From Paenibacillus donghaensis (GTDB lineage Bacteria > Bacillota > Bacilli > Paenibacillales > Paenibacillaceae): DNA of 64,000 nucleotides. The stretch lies in assembly GCF_002192415.1 (NCBI RefSeq), contig NZ_CP021780.1, positions 992,001 through 1,056,000 of the forward strand, in the 5' to 3' direction. The notes beneath the pieces were generated by a model. The model saw only the letters and a list, made by a program, of their open reading frames with translations, was not told the DNA's origin and did no database searches. This document shows, one piece after another, positions 25,405-32,573 of the stretch. Each line of letters begins with the position of its first letter. The first letter of the stretch is position 1. A program made the position numbers and the translations under genes.

Positions 25405-25462
25405 GTGCCGAAATAAGTAGTAGATACTAATATTAGTTGAACAGGAGAGGTGTACGTTAGAT

Positions 25463-25717
25463 ATGAAACCTGCTGGTGTAGTTCGCAAAGTGGATCAGCT
25501 GGGTAGAATTGTTCTGCCTAAGTCCCTGCGTAAAAGGTATCAGATGAATGAAGGCGATCCGGTTGAAATATTGGTTCAGGGAGATCATATTATTTTGGAG
25601 CGTTATCGTCCGAAATGTGTCTTCTGCGGATCGATGGAAGGCGTAAGCGAATATAGGGACCGTTATATTTGCTCTACGTGTCTCACCGAAATGACGCAAT
25701 TGCCACGACACGCTTAA
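25463..25717 (+). CDS. AbrB-family transition-state regulator with cysteine-rich tail
   Basis: 84 residues. The N-terminal swapped-hairpin DNA-binding domain is clear (GVVRKVDQLGRIVLPKSLRK, then GDPVEILVQGDHIIL). Instead of the usual AbrB C-terminal dimerisation region, the last about 30 residues hold CVFC and CSTC, spaced as a small zinc ribbon. AGGAGAGG precedes the ATG. A Spo0A-box-like promoter upstream supports a transition-state or sporulation role. It might be AbrB itself, Abh or another paralogue, so no gene symbol is given. Confidence 0.85.
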   Translation: MKPAGVVRKVDQLGRIVLPKSLRKRYQMNEGDPVEILVQGDHIILERYRPKCVFCGSMEGVSEYRDRYICSTCLTEMTQLPRHA

Positions 25718-25754
25718 GAGCCTTATTGGAGAAGTATCCAAGAACAGATTGTAC

Positions 25755-25797
25755 AAAAAAGACAACCTTCAGCAGCTGCGGAGGGTTGTCTTTGCTG
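25755..25797. terminator. Bidirectional terminator between abrB-like gene and a small minus-strand gene
   Basis: AAAGACAACC and GGTTGTCTTT pair around about 17 bases. On the minus strand the stem is followed by six T, on the plus strand by TTTGCTGTTT. It serves both convergent genes. Confidence 0.75.
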
Positions 25798-25798
25798 T

Positions 25799-25903
25799 TT
25801 ATAAACCTTTGGTCTGATCGTCGTTGTACGATGAGGTCAGAATACCGGCCAGGAATAACACAAATACCAGGGTTACAATCCAAAAGGTCAAGGAGAACGA
25901 CAT
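25799..25903 (-). CDS. 34-residue single-span membrane protein
   Basis: ATG at 25903 (minus strand) with GGGAGGTG 5 bases upstream opens a frame of 34 codons to TAA. The product is a hydrophobic helix of about 20 residues (LTFWIVTLVFVLFLAGIL) with a short polar tail rich in Asn, Asp and Gln. A good ribosome binding site, fitting terminator directly after the stop and high hydrophobicity support a real gene. Function unknown. Confidence 0.65.
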   Translation of the reverse strand: MSFSLTFWIVTLVFVLFLAGILTSSYNDDQTKGL

Positions 25904-25991
25904 GCGGGCACCTCCCAATCTGGCTGTAAAGCTTACCCTGATTATAACTTGCTTGCTGCCGGAAATAAATGCAAAAATGTGAGAAATGTCA

Positions 25992-26071
25992 GAAACGGAT
26001 GCCTGAAAGCGATACGTAGTATCGCTGCTTCGGAAGCATACGCTTTGCAGAGGACGGCGAAGCCGTTTCTA
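25992..26071. repeat. ~80-bp hairpin repeat, copy 1
   Basis: Begins GAAACGGATGCCTGAAAG, contains the palindrome AGCGATACGTAGTATCGCT and GCTTCGGAAGC, and ends GGCGAAGCCGTTTCT. The outer GAAACGG/CCGTTTC are complementary. A close copy lies at 34676-34756 and a shortened one at 32410-32452. This copy reaches the stop codon of the phosphodiester glycosidase gene. Confidence 0.85.
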
Positions 26072-27136
26072 CTTGAAGAATAAAAAATTGGTTGGCACAG
26101 GCCGCAGATTGCCGTCTGAAGGATGGTTGACTACCCGGCCGTTAAAGATCAGTGACGAAGAACCTCCGCCATCCAGATTATAGGCATCGATAACACCCAT
26201 ATTGAATAGCTTGTTCTGAAGTTCTTCCAAGGCTGCCCCGGAGCTGCCATATTCGTTATAACCGTCTGCGACCATAACCAGCAGCTGATCATCCTTATAT
26301 TTGCCCATTACAGTGCGGGGAGCACGCCCGGGAGCCTGCTTCCATTTCTGCGGAATGGGAACCTTGGTGCTGTTCTTCAAGAGAACAGGCACAAAGGTGG
26401 CGCCGAATTTCGGCTTCTGCTGGTCCAGCTGTGAGCGGTTGTAGAACTTCCCGCCGATCAGTTGGCCGGACTGGTTCAGTCCAACGAAGCTTAGGTCCTT
26501 ATAAGTAGGTTCAAAACCATATAAATACTGGCCGCCCACAATCGTTGTGCTTAAAGGATAACGTTTGCCTGCTTTATCGGCAAAGCCGCCCGCATTGATT
26601 CCGGCAATGGCCCCGTGGCGGCTTACCGCCTGCATGGTGGTTTCAGCTCCGCTTGAGGTTTCCTCTGCGAGGCTCATCGACATGGCTTCCGGGTCCTTTA
26701 GTTTGATTTTGAGCGCATAGGCTTTATAGTTGCCGGGGTTCAGCCGGTATAATTCGATCCGAATTCGGTCGCTGCTGATCACTTCCGACGGGGTTCCCAG
26801 CTTCGAGGTAATCCGGCGGTTATAGATCAATTGAGGCCGGGCCGTCTGTGCGGTGGCTGTGTGGACCAGCTCATTCATGGTACGGGTAGTGTCCTTGTAC
26901 AGCTTGGCGCTGGCGCTTACCGAATCGATGGTGTAGGAGGCGGCTTCGCTTGCGGCGGACAGTTTCTCCTTAATCGTGGCAGTTTCCTGGACCGGACCCG
27001 GTGTTGCAGAGAACTGCGATACCTGAAGATCCAGCTGCAGCTGGGGCTGATGCCACCATAGCCCGATCAGGAGTCCGAAAAAGGGTGCGGTCAGCAGCAT
27101 GAAGAAACGGTTGACTTTTTTGACAGGTGTCATCAT
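26069..27136 (-). CDS. Phosphodiester glycosidase (NAGPA-like domain) membrane protein
   Basis: An N-terminal membrane anchor (about residues 12-28) is followed by a helical linker and a domain of about 230 residues similar to the exopolysaccharide/NAGPA family: AGINAGGFADKAGKRYPLST, the APRTVMGKYKDDQLLVMVAD core and LDGGGSSSLIFNGRVVNHPS. Members hydrolyse sugar phosphodiesters in the envelope; the substrate here is unknown. It overlaps the preceding small gene by 4 bases, so the two are co-translated. The stop coincides with the edge of the ~80-bp repeat. Confidence 0.82.
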   Translation of the reverse strand: MMTPVKKVNRFFMLLTAPFFGLLIGLWWHQPQLQLDLQVSQFSATPGPVQETATIKEKLSAASEAASYTIDSVSASAKLYKDTTRTMNELVHTATAQTARPQLIYNRRITSKLGTPSEVISSDRIRIELYRLNPGNYKAYALKIKLKDPEAMSMSLAEETSSGAETTMQAVSRHGAIAGINAGGFADKAGKRYPLSTTIVGGQYLYGFEPTYKDLSFVGLNQSGQLIGGKFYNRSQLDQQKPKFGATFVPVLLKNSTKVPIPQKWKQAPGRAPRTVMGKYKDDQLLVMVADGYNEYGSSGAALEELQNKLFNMGVIDAYNLDGGGSSSLIFNGRVVNHPSDGNLRPVPTNFLFFK

Positions 27137-27540
27137 TTAATCAGATCCATCTCTTTCTTCAGCGCATCGAGCTGCTTGCGCACCTCGCTCAGCTGGGTGT
27201 ACAGCTTGTTGCTGTTGTCTGTTTTGGCACTGGCATTGTCTTTGGTAAAGGTCAGCAGCTCGTTGAAGCTCTGCACGGTATTCTGCAACTCCTTCACCTC
27301 TGAGGACAGGACGGCTATTCTTGCTTCATAATCACTTTTCAAAACGGTAAGCTGCTGTTGGCTTTGAAGGCTGAGCTCGGATAAGACCTGTTGTTTCAGG
27401 TGGTTGGTGTAGCTGTATACAGCATAAACCCCGAGGCCGATTATCAAAATCCAGAACAGTAAAAACCATTTTACGGAAGGGCCGCTTCTCGCTGTGGATC
27501 GGCGCGAGTGTACCTGGGACTTTTCCGCTAGCGGTTGCAT
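27133..27540 (-). CDS. Membrane-anchored coiled-coil protein
   Basis: 135 residues: a basic N-terminus, one membrane segment (WFLLFWILIIGLGVYAVYSY), then about 85 residues of heptad-rich coiled coil to the end. GAGGTGA precedes the ATG. It is the first gene of a two-gene operon with the phosphodiester glycosidase. The coiled coil may pair with the helical linker of that enzyme, which is inference. No specific family recognised. Confidence 0.7.
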   Translation of the reverse strand: MQPLAEKSQVHSRRSTARSGPSVKWFLLFWILIIGLGVYAVYSYTNHLKQQVLSELSLQSQQQLTVLKSDYEARIAVLSSEVKELQNTVQSFNELLTFTKDNASAKTDNSNKLYTQLSEVRKQLDALKKEMDLIK

Positions 27541-27823
27541 TTGATCACCTCAAGCTCTTCTTTTTTCAAGTCCCCATTCTATCAGACTTTAGCTATTTTC
27601 GCAAAAATGAAAGAGTCTCAGTAAATAAGAAAAAGTAATTGCATCCTATTAAACTACTGCGATACAATTTCTATAGATTGGAATATCTGATAGACGTATT
27701 CAAGGTAAATGATTAATGGGCTGAGCTTACACCACCGCTCCTTGCATGCGTTATAAATGGAAACGCTGCGGCGCTTTCCTCTTTGGATAAATTATATATA
27801 TATAGCAGGAGGTCTGGGCACGA

Positions 27824-28480
27824 ATGATGAAAGTTTGGCAGGTGGTCATAGTGGGGTGTCACCCCACAAGCATGCTGGGGACGAAATTGATTCTGGAAGA
27901 GAAAGGGGAGCTTCAGGTACTGGGGATGTACTCCACATGGAGCGAATGCGTTCCCGTTGTCCGGACGATGCAGCCCGAGCTGGTGCTGGCGGACTATCAT
28001 ATGCCAGAAGGCAATATCGAAGAAGTGTTGTTAAGTATGAAAAAAAGCTCGCCATCCTCCCATTTTGTGGTGATGACAGAGGAAGACGGCAGAGAATTGC
28101 TGCAACCGCTTATTGGGCTAGGGGCCAGCGGCATTCTATCCAAGGGGGTGTCTCCTGGACAGCTTCTGCAGCTGATTCAGGGTCTGCGGGAGGGATTCAT
28201 TTCGCTGCCTTTGGAATGGCTGGAGAAGGGTTTCTGGCCGCTTGCTTCAGCCAAGGGACTGGACAGTGTCATGCAGCTGAACCAGACGGAGATGTTCATT
28301 ATGCAGCGGATCGTTCAGGGGATCACCTATGACAAGATTGCACTTGAAATTGAGGTGAGCCGCCGTTCCATCGACAATTATTTGCGTAAAATTTACGTCA
28401 AGCTTGATGTTTCAACAAGAGCGCAGGCGATTGAGAAATTTGCGCTCTTCTCCAGGCAAACCAAACCGATGTATGCATAA
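27824..28480 (+). CDS. ComA-like response regulator with atypical receiver
   Basis: LuxR-type regulator of 218 residues. The receiver has Asp57 (LVLADYHMP), a Thr in VVMTEED and a Lys in GILSKGV, but where the acidic pair normally lies it reads VVIVGCHP, so both metal-binding acids are missing. The C-terminal helix-turn-helix is (FIMQRIVQGITYDKIALEIE, then SRRSIDNYLRKIYVKLDVST), closest in style to ComA/DegU. AGGAGG lies 9 bases upstream. No kinase is adjacent. Activity may be phosphorylation-independent. Confidence 0.8.
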   Translation: MMKVWQVVIVGCHPTSMLGTKLILEEKGELQVLGMYSTWSECVPVVRTMQPELVLADYHMPEGNIEEVLLSMKKSSPSSHFVVMTEEDGRELLQPLIGLGASGILSKGVSPGQLLQLIQGLREGFISLPLEWLEKGFWPLASAKGLDSVMQLNQTEMFIMQRIVQGITYDKIALEIEVSRRSIDNYLRKIYVKLDVSTRAQAIEKFALFSRQTKPMYA

Positions 28481-28615
28481 TCCTGGTTTCACGACATAAT
28501 AGAAATCAAGGGTGAATAAGGTGGGGATAGAAAGAGAGAGAATCTTCAACCGGATCAGGCCTGGCAGCCAAGCTCGTGCCAGCTGCTTACCTTACCAGGA
28601 AAGGGGGGATTCTGT

Positions 28616-29833
28616 GTGAACTATGAGTTTTCTGCTCGCGCACACACGTTACTGTCATCACCGCTCCTAAGCATCCGTACACAGACAAGGAGAGGCTCCA
28701 TGATATCGCTCGCCGAGGAATTGCCGGCTGAAGAGCTGTTCCCGCTGTCACTGCTGGCCGAAACAGCTTCCACTGTCATTTCCGCCGATGCGGGTGCGCT
28801 GCAATACGGAGATCCTGAAGGCTATGGACCGCTGCGTGAATGGCTGGCCGGAGATTGGCTGCGGGCCAAGGGGGTAGAGGTTGCTGAAGGGGGCGTGCTG
28901 CTTACAACAGGCAGCCAGCAGGCTATCGATCTGTTCTCCCGTGTCTACATTGATCCGGGAGACCGTGTGCTGGTGGAGAATCCTACCTCGCCGGGATTCC
29001 TGCAGGCGCTGCGGATGCAGGGAGCTGTGATCATTCCGGTACGCGGTGACGCCCACGGGCTGCTGCCGGACCATCTGCGGGCCCAGATTGCGCAGCATAA
29101 GCCGAAGATGCTGTTCGCGGCCCCGAGCTTCACCAATCCCAGCGGCATTCTATGGAGCCTTGCCCGGCGCAAGGAAGTGCTGGAGCTATGCGCTTCCTGC
29201 AATGTACTGATCGTTGAGGATGATTCATACGGAGATCTTCATTTTCAGAGATATGGTGAACCTCCGGCACGGAAATATCCTTCCCTGTATTCGCTGGAGA
29301 ATGTGAGCAGCGGCGGACACGTCCTGTACATCGGCTCTTTCAGCAAAACGGTAGCACCCGCGCTGCGGACGGGCTGGGCCGCAGGCAGCCCCGAGCTGAT
29401 CGGTATGATGACCGCTGCCAAGCAAATGGCGGACTGGCAATCCAGCTCGCTCAACCAGCGGCTGCTGCATCATCTGCTGGATGTCTCGGCGTTCGATCTG
29501 CGAGAGCATATTGCGCTGCTGAACCGGGAATATAATACCCGGCTGAAGCTGATGGCCGAGCTGTTGAAGCGGCAAGCCTGGAAGAACAGTGCTTATGCCC
29601 TGCCGGCAGGCGGAATGTTCCTGTGGGTAGCGCTGCCAGAGGGGCTAGACGCCTTGGCCTTGCTTAAGGTGGCGTTATCCAAAGGCGTGGCCTTTCTGCC
29701 GGGGCCGTCATGCAGTGTGGACGGCGGCGCGGGCCACATCCGCCTGAATTTCAGCCATCCCGGCCGGGATGAGCTGCTGCTCGGCATGAACCTGATGAGT
29801 GAAGCGGTCAGCGAGTTTACGGCGCGGAGCTGA
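28616..29833 (+). CDS. PLP-dependent aminotransferase, class I/II (MocR/2-aminoadipate type without HTH)
   Basis: Fold-type I aminotransferase of 405 residues. Motifs: LQYGDPEGYGPLREWLAG, TTGSQQAIDLFSRVYIDPGD, the NPSG of SFTNPSGILWS, EDDSYGDL, and the PLP lysine in IGSFSKTVAPALRTGW. This is the catalytic domain seen in MocR regulators and in archaeal/bacterial 2-aminoadipate aminotransferases, here without a DNA-binding domain. GTG 28616 has GGAAAGGGGGG upstream. Amino acid substrate unknown; no pathway neighbours. Confidence 0.87.
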   Translation: MNYEFSARAHTLLSSPLLSIRTQTRRGSMISLAEELPAEELFPLSLLAETASTVISADAGALQYGDPEGYGPLREWLAGDWLRAKGVEVAEGGVLLTTGSQQAIDLFSRVYIDPGDRVLVENPTSPGFLQALRMQGAVIIPVRGDAHGLLPDHLRAQIAQHKPKMLFAAPSFTNPSGILWSLARRKEVLELCASCNVLIVEDDSYGDLHFQRYGEPPARKYPSLYSLENVSSGGHVLYIGSFSKTVAPALRTGWAAGSPELIGMMTAAKQMADWQSSSLNQRLLHHLLDVSAFDLREHIALLNREYNTRLKLMAELLKRQAWKNSAYALPAGGMFLWVALPEGLDALALLKVALSKGVAFLPGPSCSVDGGAGHIRLNFSHPGRDELLLGMNLMSEAVSEFTARS

Positions 29834-29889
29834 GGGTGGGGGCTGTGGCTGGCGGGGTAGAGGTGCGGCTGCTAAAGTAGGGCGAAGGT

Positions 29890-30290
29890 GTGGTATGGGA
29901 ACGGAAGAGTAAAGGTAAGAGGAAGTTTAGGGCAAAGGTAAGATGAATGAGTGCAAGTGCTAGGCAAAGGTAAGTGCAAGACAAAGGCAAGTGTAAGGCA
30001 AAGGTAAGTGTAAGACAAAGGTAAGCGTTAGTGCTAGGCAAGTGGCAAGATAGAGGTAAGTGCGAGTGCGAGTGCGAGTGCGAGTGCGAGTGCGAGTGCG
30101 AGTGCAAGTGAGAGTGCAAGTGCAAGTGTGAGTGCAAGTGCAAGTGCAAGTGCAAGTGCAAGTGCAAGTGCAAGTGCAAGGACAAGGCAAAGTCAGAAGC
30201 GAAATCAAGTGTAAAGCAAGATGTACAGATAGAAACAAAGTCTGATGCAAAATCACAATCACAATCACAATCACAATCACAACTAAAACT
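29890..30290. repeat. Degenerate GGCAAAGGTAAGTG repeats grading into hexamer microsatellites
   Basis: From about 29890 short AGGCAAAGGTAAGTG-like motifs recur. 30058-30180 is a near-perfect hexamer run, GTGCGA about seven times then GTGCAA about twelve times. 30252-30283 is (TCACAA) about five times. Reading frame 1 is open from 30112 to 30396 with Lys/Cys, then Lys/Ser/Gln-rich sequence, but has no convincing start. Best taken as expanding simple repeats. Confidence 0.85.
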
Positions 30291-30310
30291 AGAAGCAAAG
30301 TTGAGGAAAA

Positions 30311-30352
30311 ATCAGCAGCGGTCTCCAGTGATGGAGGACTGCTGCTTTTTTT
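30311..30352 (+). terminator. Strong rho-independent terminator after the hexamer repeats
   Basis: AGCAGCGGTCTCCA and TGGAGGACTGCTGCT pair with a GTGA loop, followed by seven T. It may end the aminotransferase transcript, which would then include the repeat region as a 3' untranslated tail. Confidence 0.8.
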
Positions 30353-30470
30353 GCCTTTTATCGAAAATTGTAGGCCACTTCTCACCTATATTGTAATCCT
30401 CCGGCTGATGTTGACGAGGTCCTGCCCAGTAACCTATCTCCTTTTATAGACGAATTTGGAAGAGCCTCTT

Positions 30471-30768
30471 GTTACACTTAAGCTGCCGAGTTGGCCGGAT
30501 CTAGCTATGCATACTGCTGAGCGTAATTAGTTGCGAAAACGCATCTAATTGGCGGACTTTTTCCGTTTTGAAGCAAATAGATGCAAAAAGGCATCTAATT
30601 TCGGCATTCGAGCGCTTCTGACCTGATTTACTCGAATTTAGTTGCAGTTTCGCACTTATTTGCCTGATTATTGCTGATTTGGTTGAAATTAGTTGCACAT
30701 TCACATCTATTTGCTCCGGCTGTTCCAGGGTAACGTTCTAAATCCTCGCTGTGACTTAAGTAGTGATC
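30471..30768. repeat. Degenerate hairpin-unit element (copy B)
   Basis: Interior units of the copy A kind: TTAGTTGCGAAAACGCATCT, AATAGATGCAAAAAGGCATC, TTTAGTTGCAGTTTCGCACT and ATTAGTTGCACATTCACATC. The right edge CTTAAGTAGTGAT and left edge GTTACACTTAAG resemble worn terminal repeats. Confidence 0.6.
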
Positions 30769-30859
30769 TGAAACAAAATTTATTCTCTCGCCGACGCTGA
30801 AGTTCTGTTTGATAGTGTTTAATCTGTTGCAGACCTGATGGGTGTTGGAGCAGATGCAT

Positions 30860-31085
30860 CAGCCTAAGCGGAGAGTGCGGGGAGTTGGAGGGAGAGTGTG
30901 GGGGTGGAGGGAGAGTGTAGGGCTGGAAGCGGAGAGTGCGGGGATGGACGCGGAGAGTGCAGGGCTGAGAGCGGAGAATACAAGGTGGAGGGAGAATATA
31001 GGGCTGGAAGCGGAGAGTGCAGGGCTGAGAGCGAAGAATACAGGGTGGAGGGAGAATGTAGGACTGGAGGCAGAGCGTGCTGAGT
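30860..31085. repeat. G-rich imperfect repeats (GCGGAGAGTGCAGGGCTG type)
   Basis: The motif GGAGAGTGCAGGGCTGAGAG and GGAGGGAGAATATAGGGCTG alternate with a rough 60-base higher period. Frames across it on both strands give low-complexity peptides and are not called as genes. Confidence 0.7.
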
Positions 31086-31147
31086 GAGGCGGAGTGAGCG
31101 GGGCATGAGGAGGAGAGGACGGTGTTGGCCGTAGAGAGAGCGGAATA

Positions 31148-31460
31148 GCCGCAAAGAGGGGGCTGGACGTATAAAGTGTGATGCTAGCCGCAAAGAGGGG
31201 GCTGGACGTATAAAGTGCGGTGTTGGCCGCAGGGAGGGGGGGCTGGACGTATATAGTGCGGTGCTAGCCGCAAAGAGGGGACTGGACGTATAAAGTGCGA
31301 TGCTAGCCGCAAAGAGGGGGCTGGACGTATAAAGTGCGGTGCTGGCCGCAAAGAGGGGGGCTGGACGTATATAGTGCGGTGCTGGCCGCAAAGAGGGGGG
31401 CTGGACGTATATAGTGCGGTGCTAGCCGCAGGGAGGGGGGCTGGACTTGTACTAGCCGGG
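31148..31460. repeat. Eight tandem copies of a 39-41-bp repeat
   Basis: GCCGCAAAGAG (or GCCGCAGGGAG) begins at 31148, 31187, 31226, 31267, 31306, 31345, 31385 and 31425. Each unit continues with GGGGCTGGACGTATAAAGTG. Length variation comes from G runs of five to seven and TATAAAG/TATATAG changes. A 175-codon minus-strand frame across it is repeat-derived and not supported as a gene. Confidence 0.88.
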
Positions 31461-31511
31461 CCATCGTAGCGGCCCGGCTAATATGTGTTGGCGGCGACAT
31501 CCCCGCGCCGC

Positions 31512-32339
31512 CTATTCCCGGGACGCGCCGGCTTCGGTTACGGCGGCGTATTCCAGCAGCGCCGCACGCCCGGCTGCGGTCAGCGTGTACCGCCCGCGGT
31601 TCACCCGGGTGAACCAGCGGTAGTAGTTGCGCTGCAGGATCGCCGCTGCGGTGGGCACACCGCTGCGCCGCCGCAGCTCGGCCGGTGTGACACCGGCGGC
31701 CGATGCCCTGCCGCCGGCTGCGTCCGCGCCGGCGGTGTCCTGCGCCGCGGCTGCGCGCGCGGCGCGCTTGGCGGCAGCGGCCAGCTCGGCCGCCGCTGCA
31801 TCCGCCTCGGCGGCGGTCAGCGCGAGGGCGACGCGCAGCGCCTTCTCGCGGTAGGCGGTCACGAGCTTGACGCGCGTGCTGCCGCCGGTGTTGTAGTCGC
31901 CGCTGCGCTCGCGGAACTCATAGAGCAGGCGCTCGCGGCGCCGTGCCCCGCCGCGGGCGGGCGCAGGCGGCGGCTCCGGCTCCGCGAGCACCTCGACCAG
32001 CGGAGCCTTCGTCTTGTAGAAGACTACGGTGATCAGCCCGAGGCCGAGGCGGCGGCACAGTCCGCTGAGCTCGCCCCAGCGCTGGTTGACCGCTCCTTTT
32101 TTGTCACGCACCCGCTCCACCGCAAGATATACATTCGGACTGAGGCGCAGCCGCTCCACACCCTGCAGCAGCAGGGCCAGATTGAACGATTTCTTCAGCT
32201 CCACAATCAGCGGCTGCTCTTCGCCCTCGCGCATTCCCACCAGATCACAGGTCCTCACTTCGCCTTTCACTATATACCCCTGCTGCTCAAAAAAAAGCTT
32301 CAGCGGAGCATACAGCTCCGTCTCATGTTTTACCGCCAT
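31512..32339 (-). CDS. DUF2161-type protein with PD-(D/E)XK nuclease-like domain
   Basis: The N-terminal about 120 residues look like a restriction-endonuclease fold: CDLVGMREGEEQPLIVELKK gives the D...ExK motif. The middle (about residues 120-150) is Pro/Arg-rich. A second region (about residues 175-225) is extremely Ala-rich (EADAAAAELAAAAKRAARAA). The last part (RRRSGVPTAAAILQRNYYRW...RGRYTLTAAGRAALLEY) resembles a winged-helix. GC content is clearly higher than neighbours over the Ala-rich part. Function unknown; nuclease activity is inferred only from the motif. Confidence 0.75.
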   Translation of the reverse strand: MAVKHETELYAPLKLFFEQQGYIVKGEVRTCDLVGMREGEEQPLIVELKKSFNLALLLQGVERLRLSPNVYLAVERVRDKKGAVNQRWGELSGLCRRLGLGLITVVFYKTKAPLVEVLAEPEPPPAPARGGARRRERLLYEFRERSGDYNTGGSTRVKLVTAYREKALRVALALTAAEADAAAAELAAAAKRAARAAAAQDTAGADAAGGRASAAGVTPAELRRRSGVPTAAAILQRNYYRWFTRVNRGRYTLTAAGRAALLEYAAVTEAGASRE

Positions 32340-32409
32340 CTCAAGTCACTCCTGTACTGCTTATTCATGAATTATAAGAATCTATAGGTTGCACACAATT
32401 TGCCGCAGC

Positions 32410-32452
32410 AACGGATGCCGTCTCTTTCAGAGGAAGGCGAAGCCGCTTCTTC
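32410..32452. repeat. ~80-bp hairpin repeat, shortened copy
   Basis: ACGGATGCC and CAGAGGAAGGCGAAGCCGCT match the ends of the copies at 25992 and 34676, but the middle palindromes are deleted. It lies upstream of prkA, while a full copy lies downstream of it. Confidence 0.6.
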
Positions 32453-32573
32453 TTGGATGCTCTATTATAGCACAGCAAAAAAGAGGTCAACTATTCCGGG
32501 CTCGCCGCATAGGTATGTAATACACTTTTTAAAGCTGTAAAGGCCATAGGAGCGCAAGAGGAGGCAGCGAGCA

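Noticed and set aside
30842..31087. 81-codon plus-strand frame with repeated GLEAESAGL motifs
   Set aside because: Repeat-derived, no good start signal, and overlaps the minus-strand frame of the same origin.
30864..31391. 175-codon minus-strand open frame rich in Pro/Ser/Tyr repeats
   Set aside because: It follows the tandem repeats exactly, has no ribosome binding site and only low-complexity sequence; a period of 39 (multiple of three) keeps frames open by chance.
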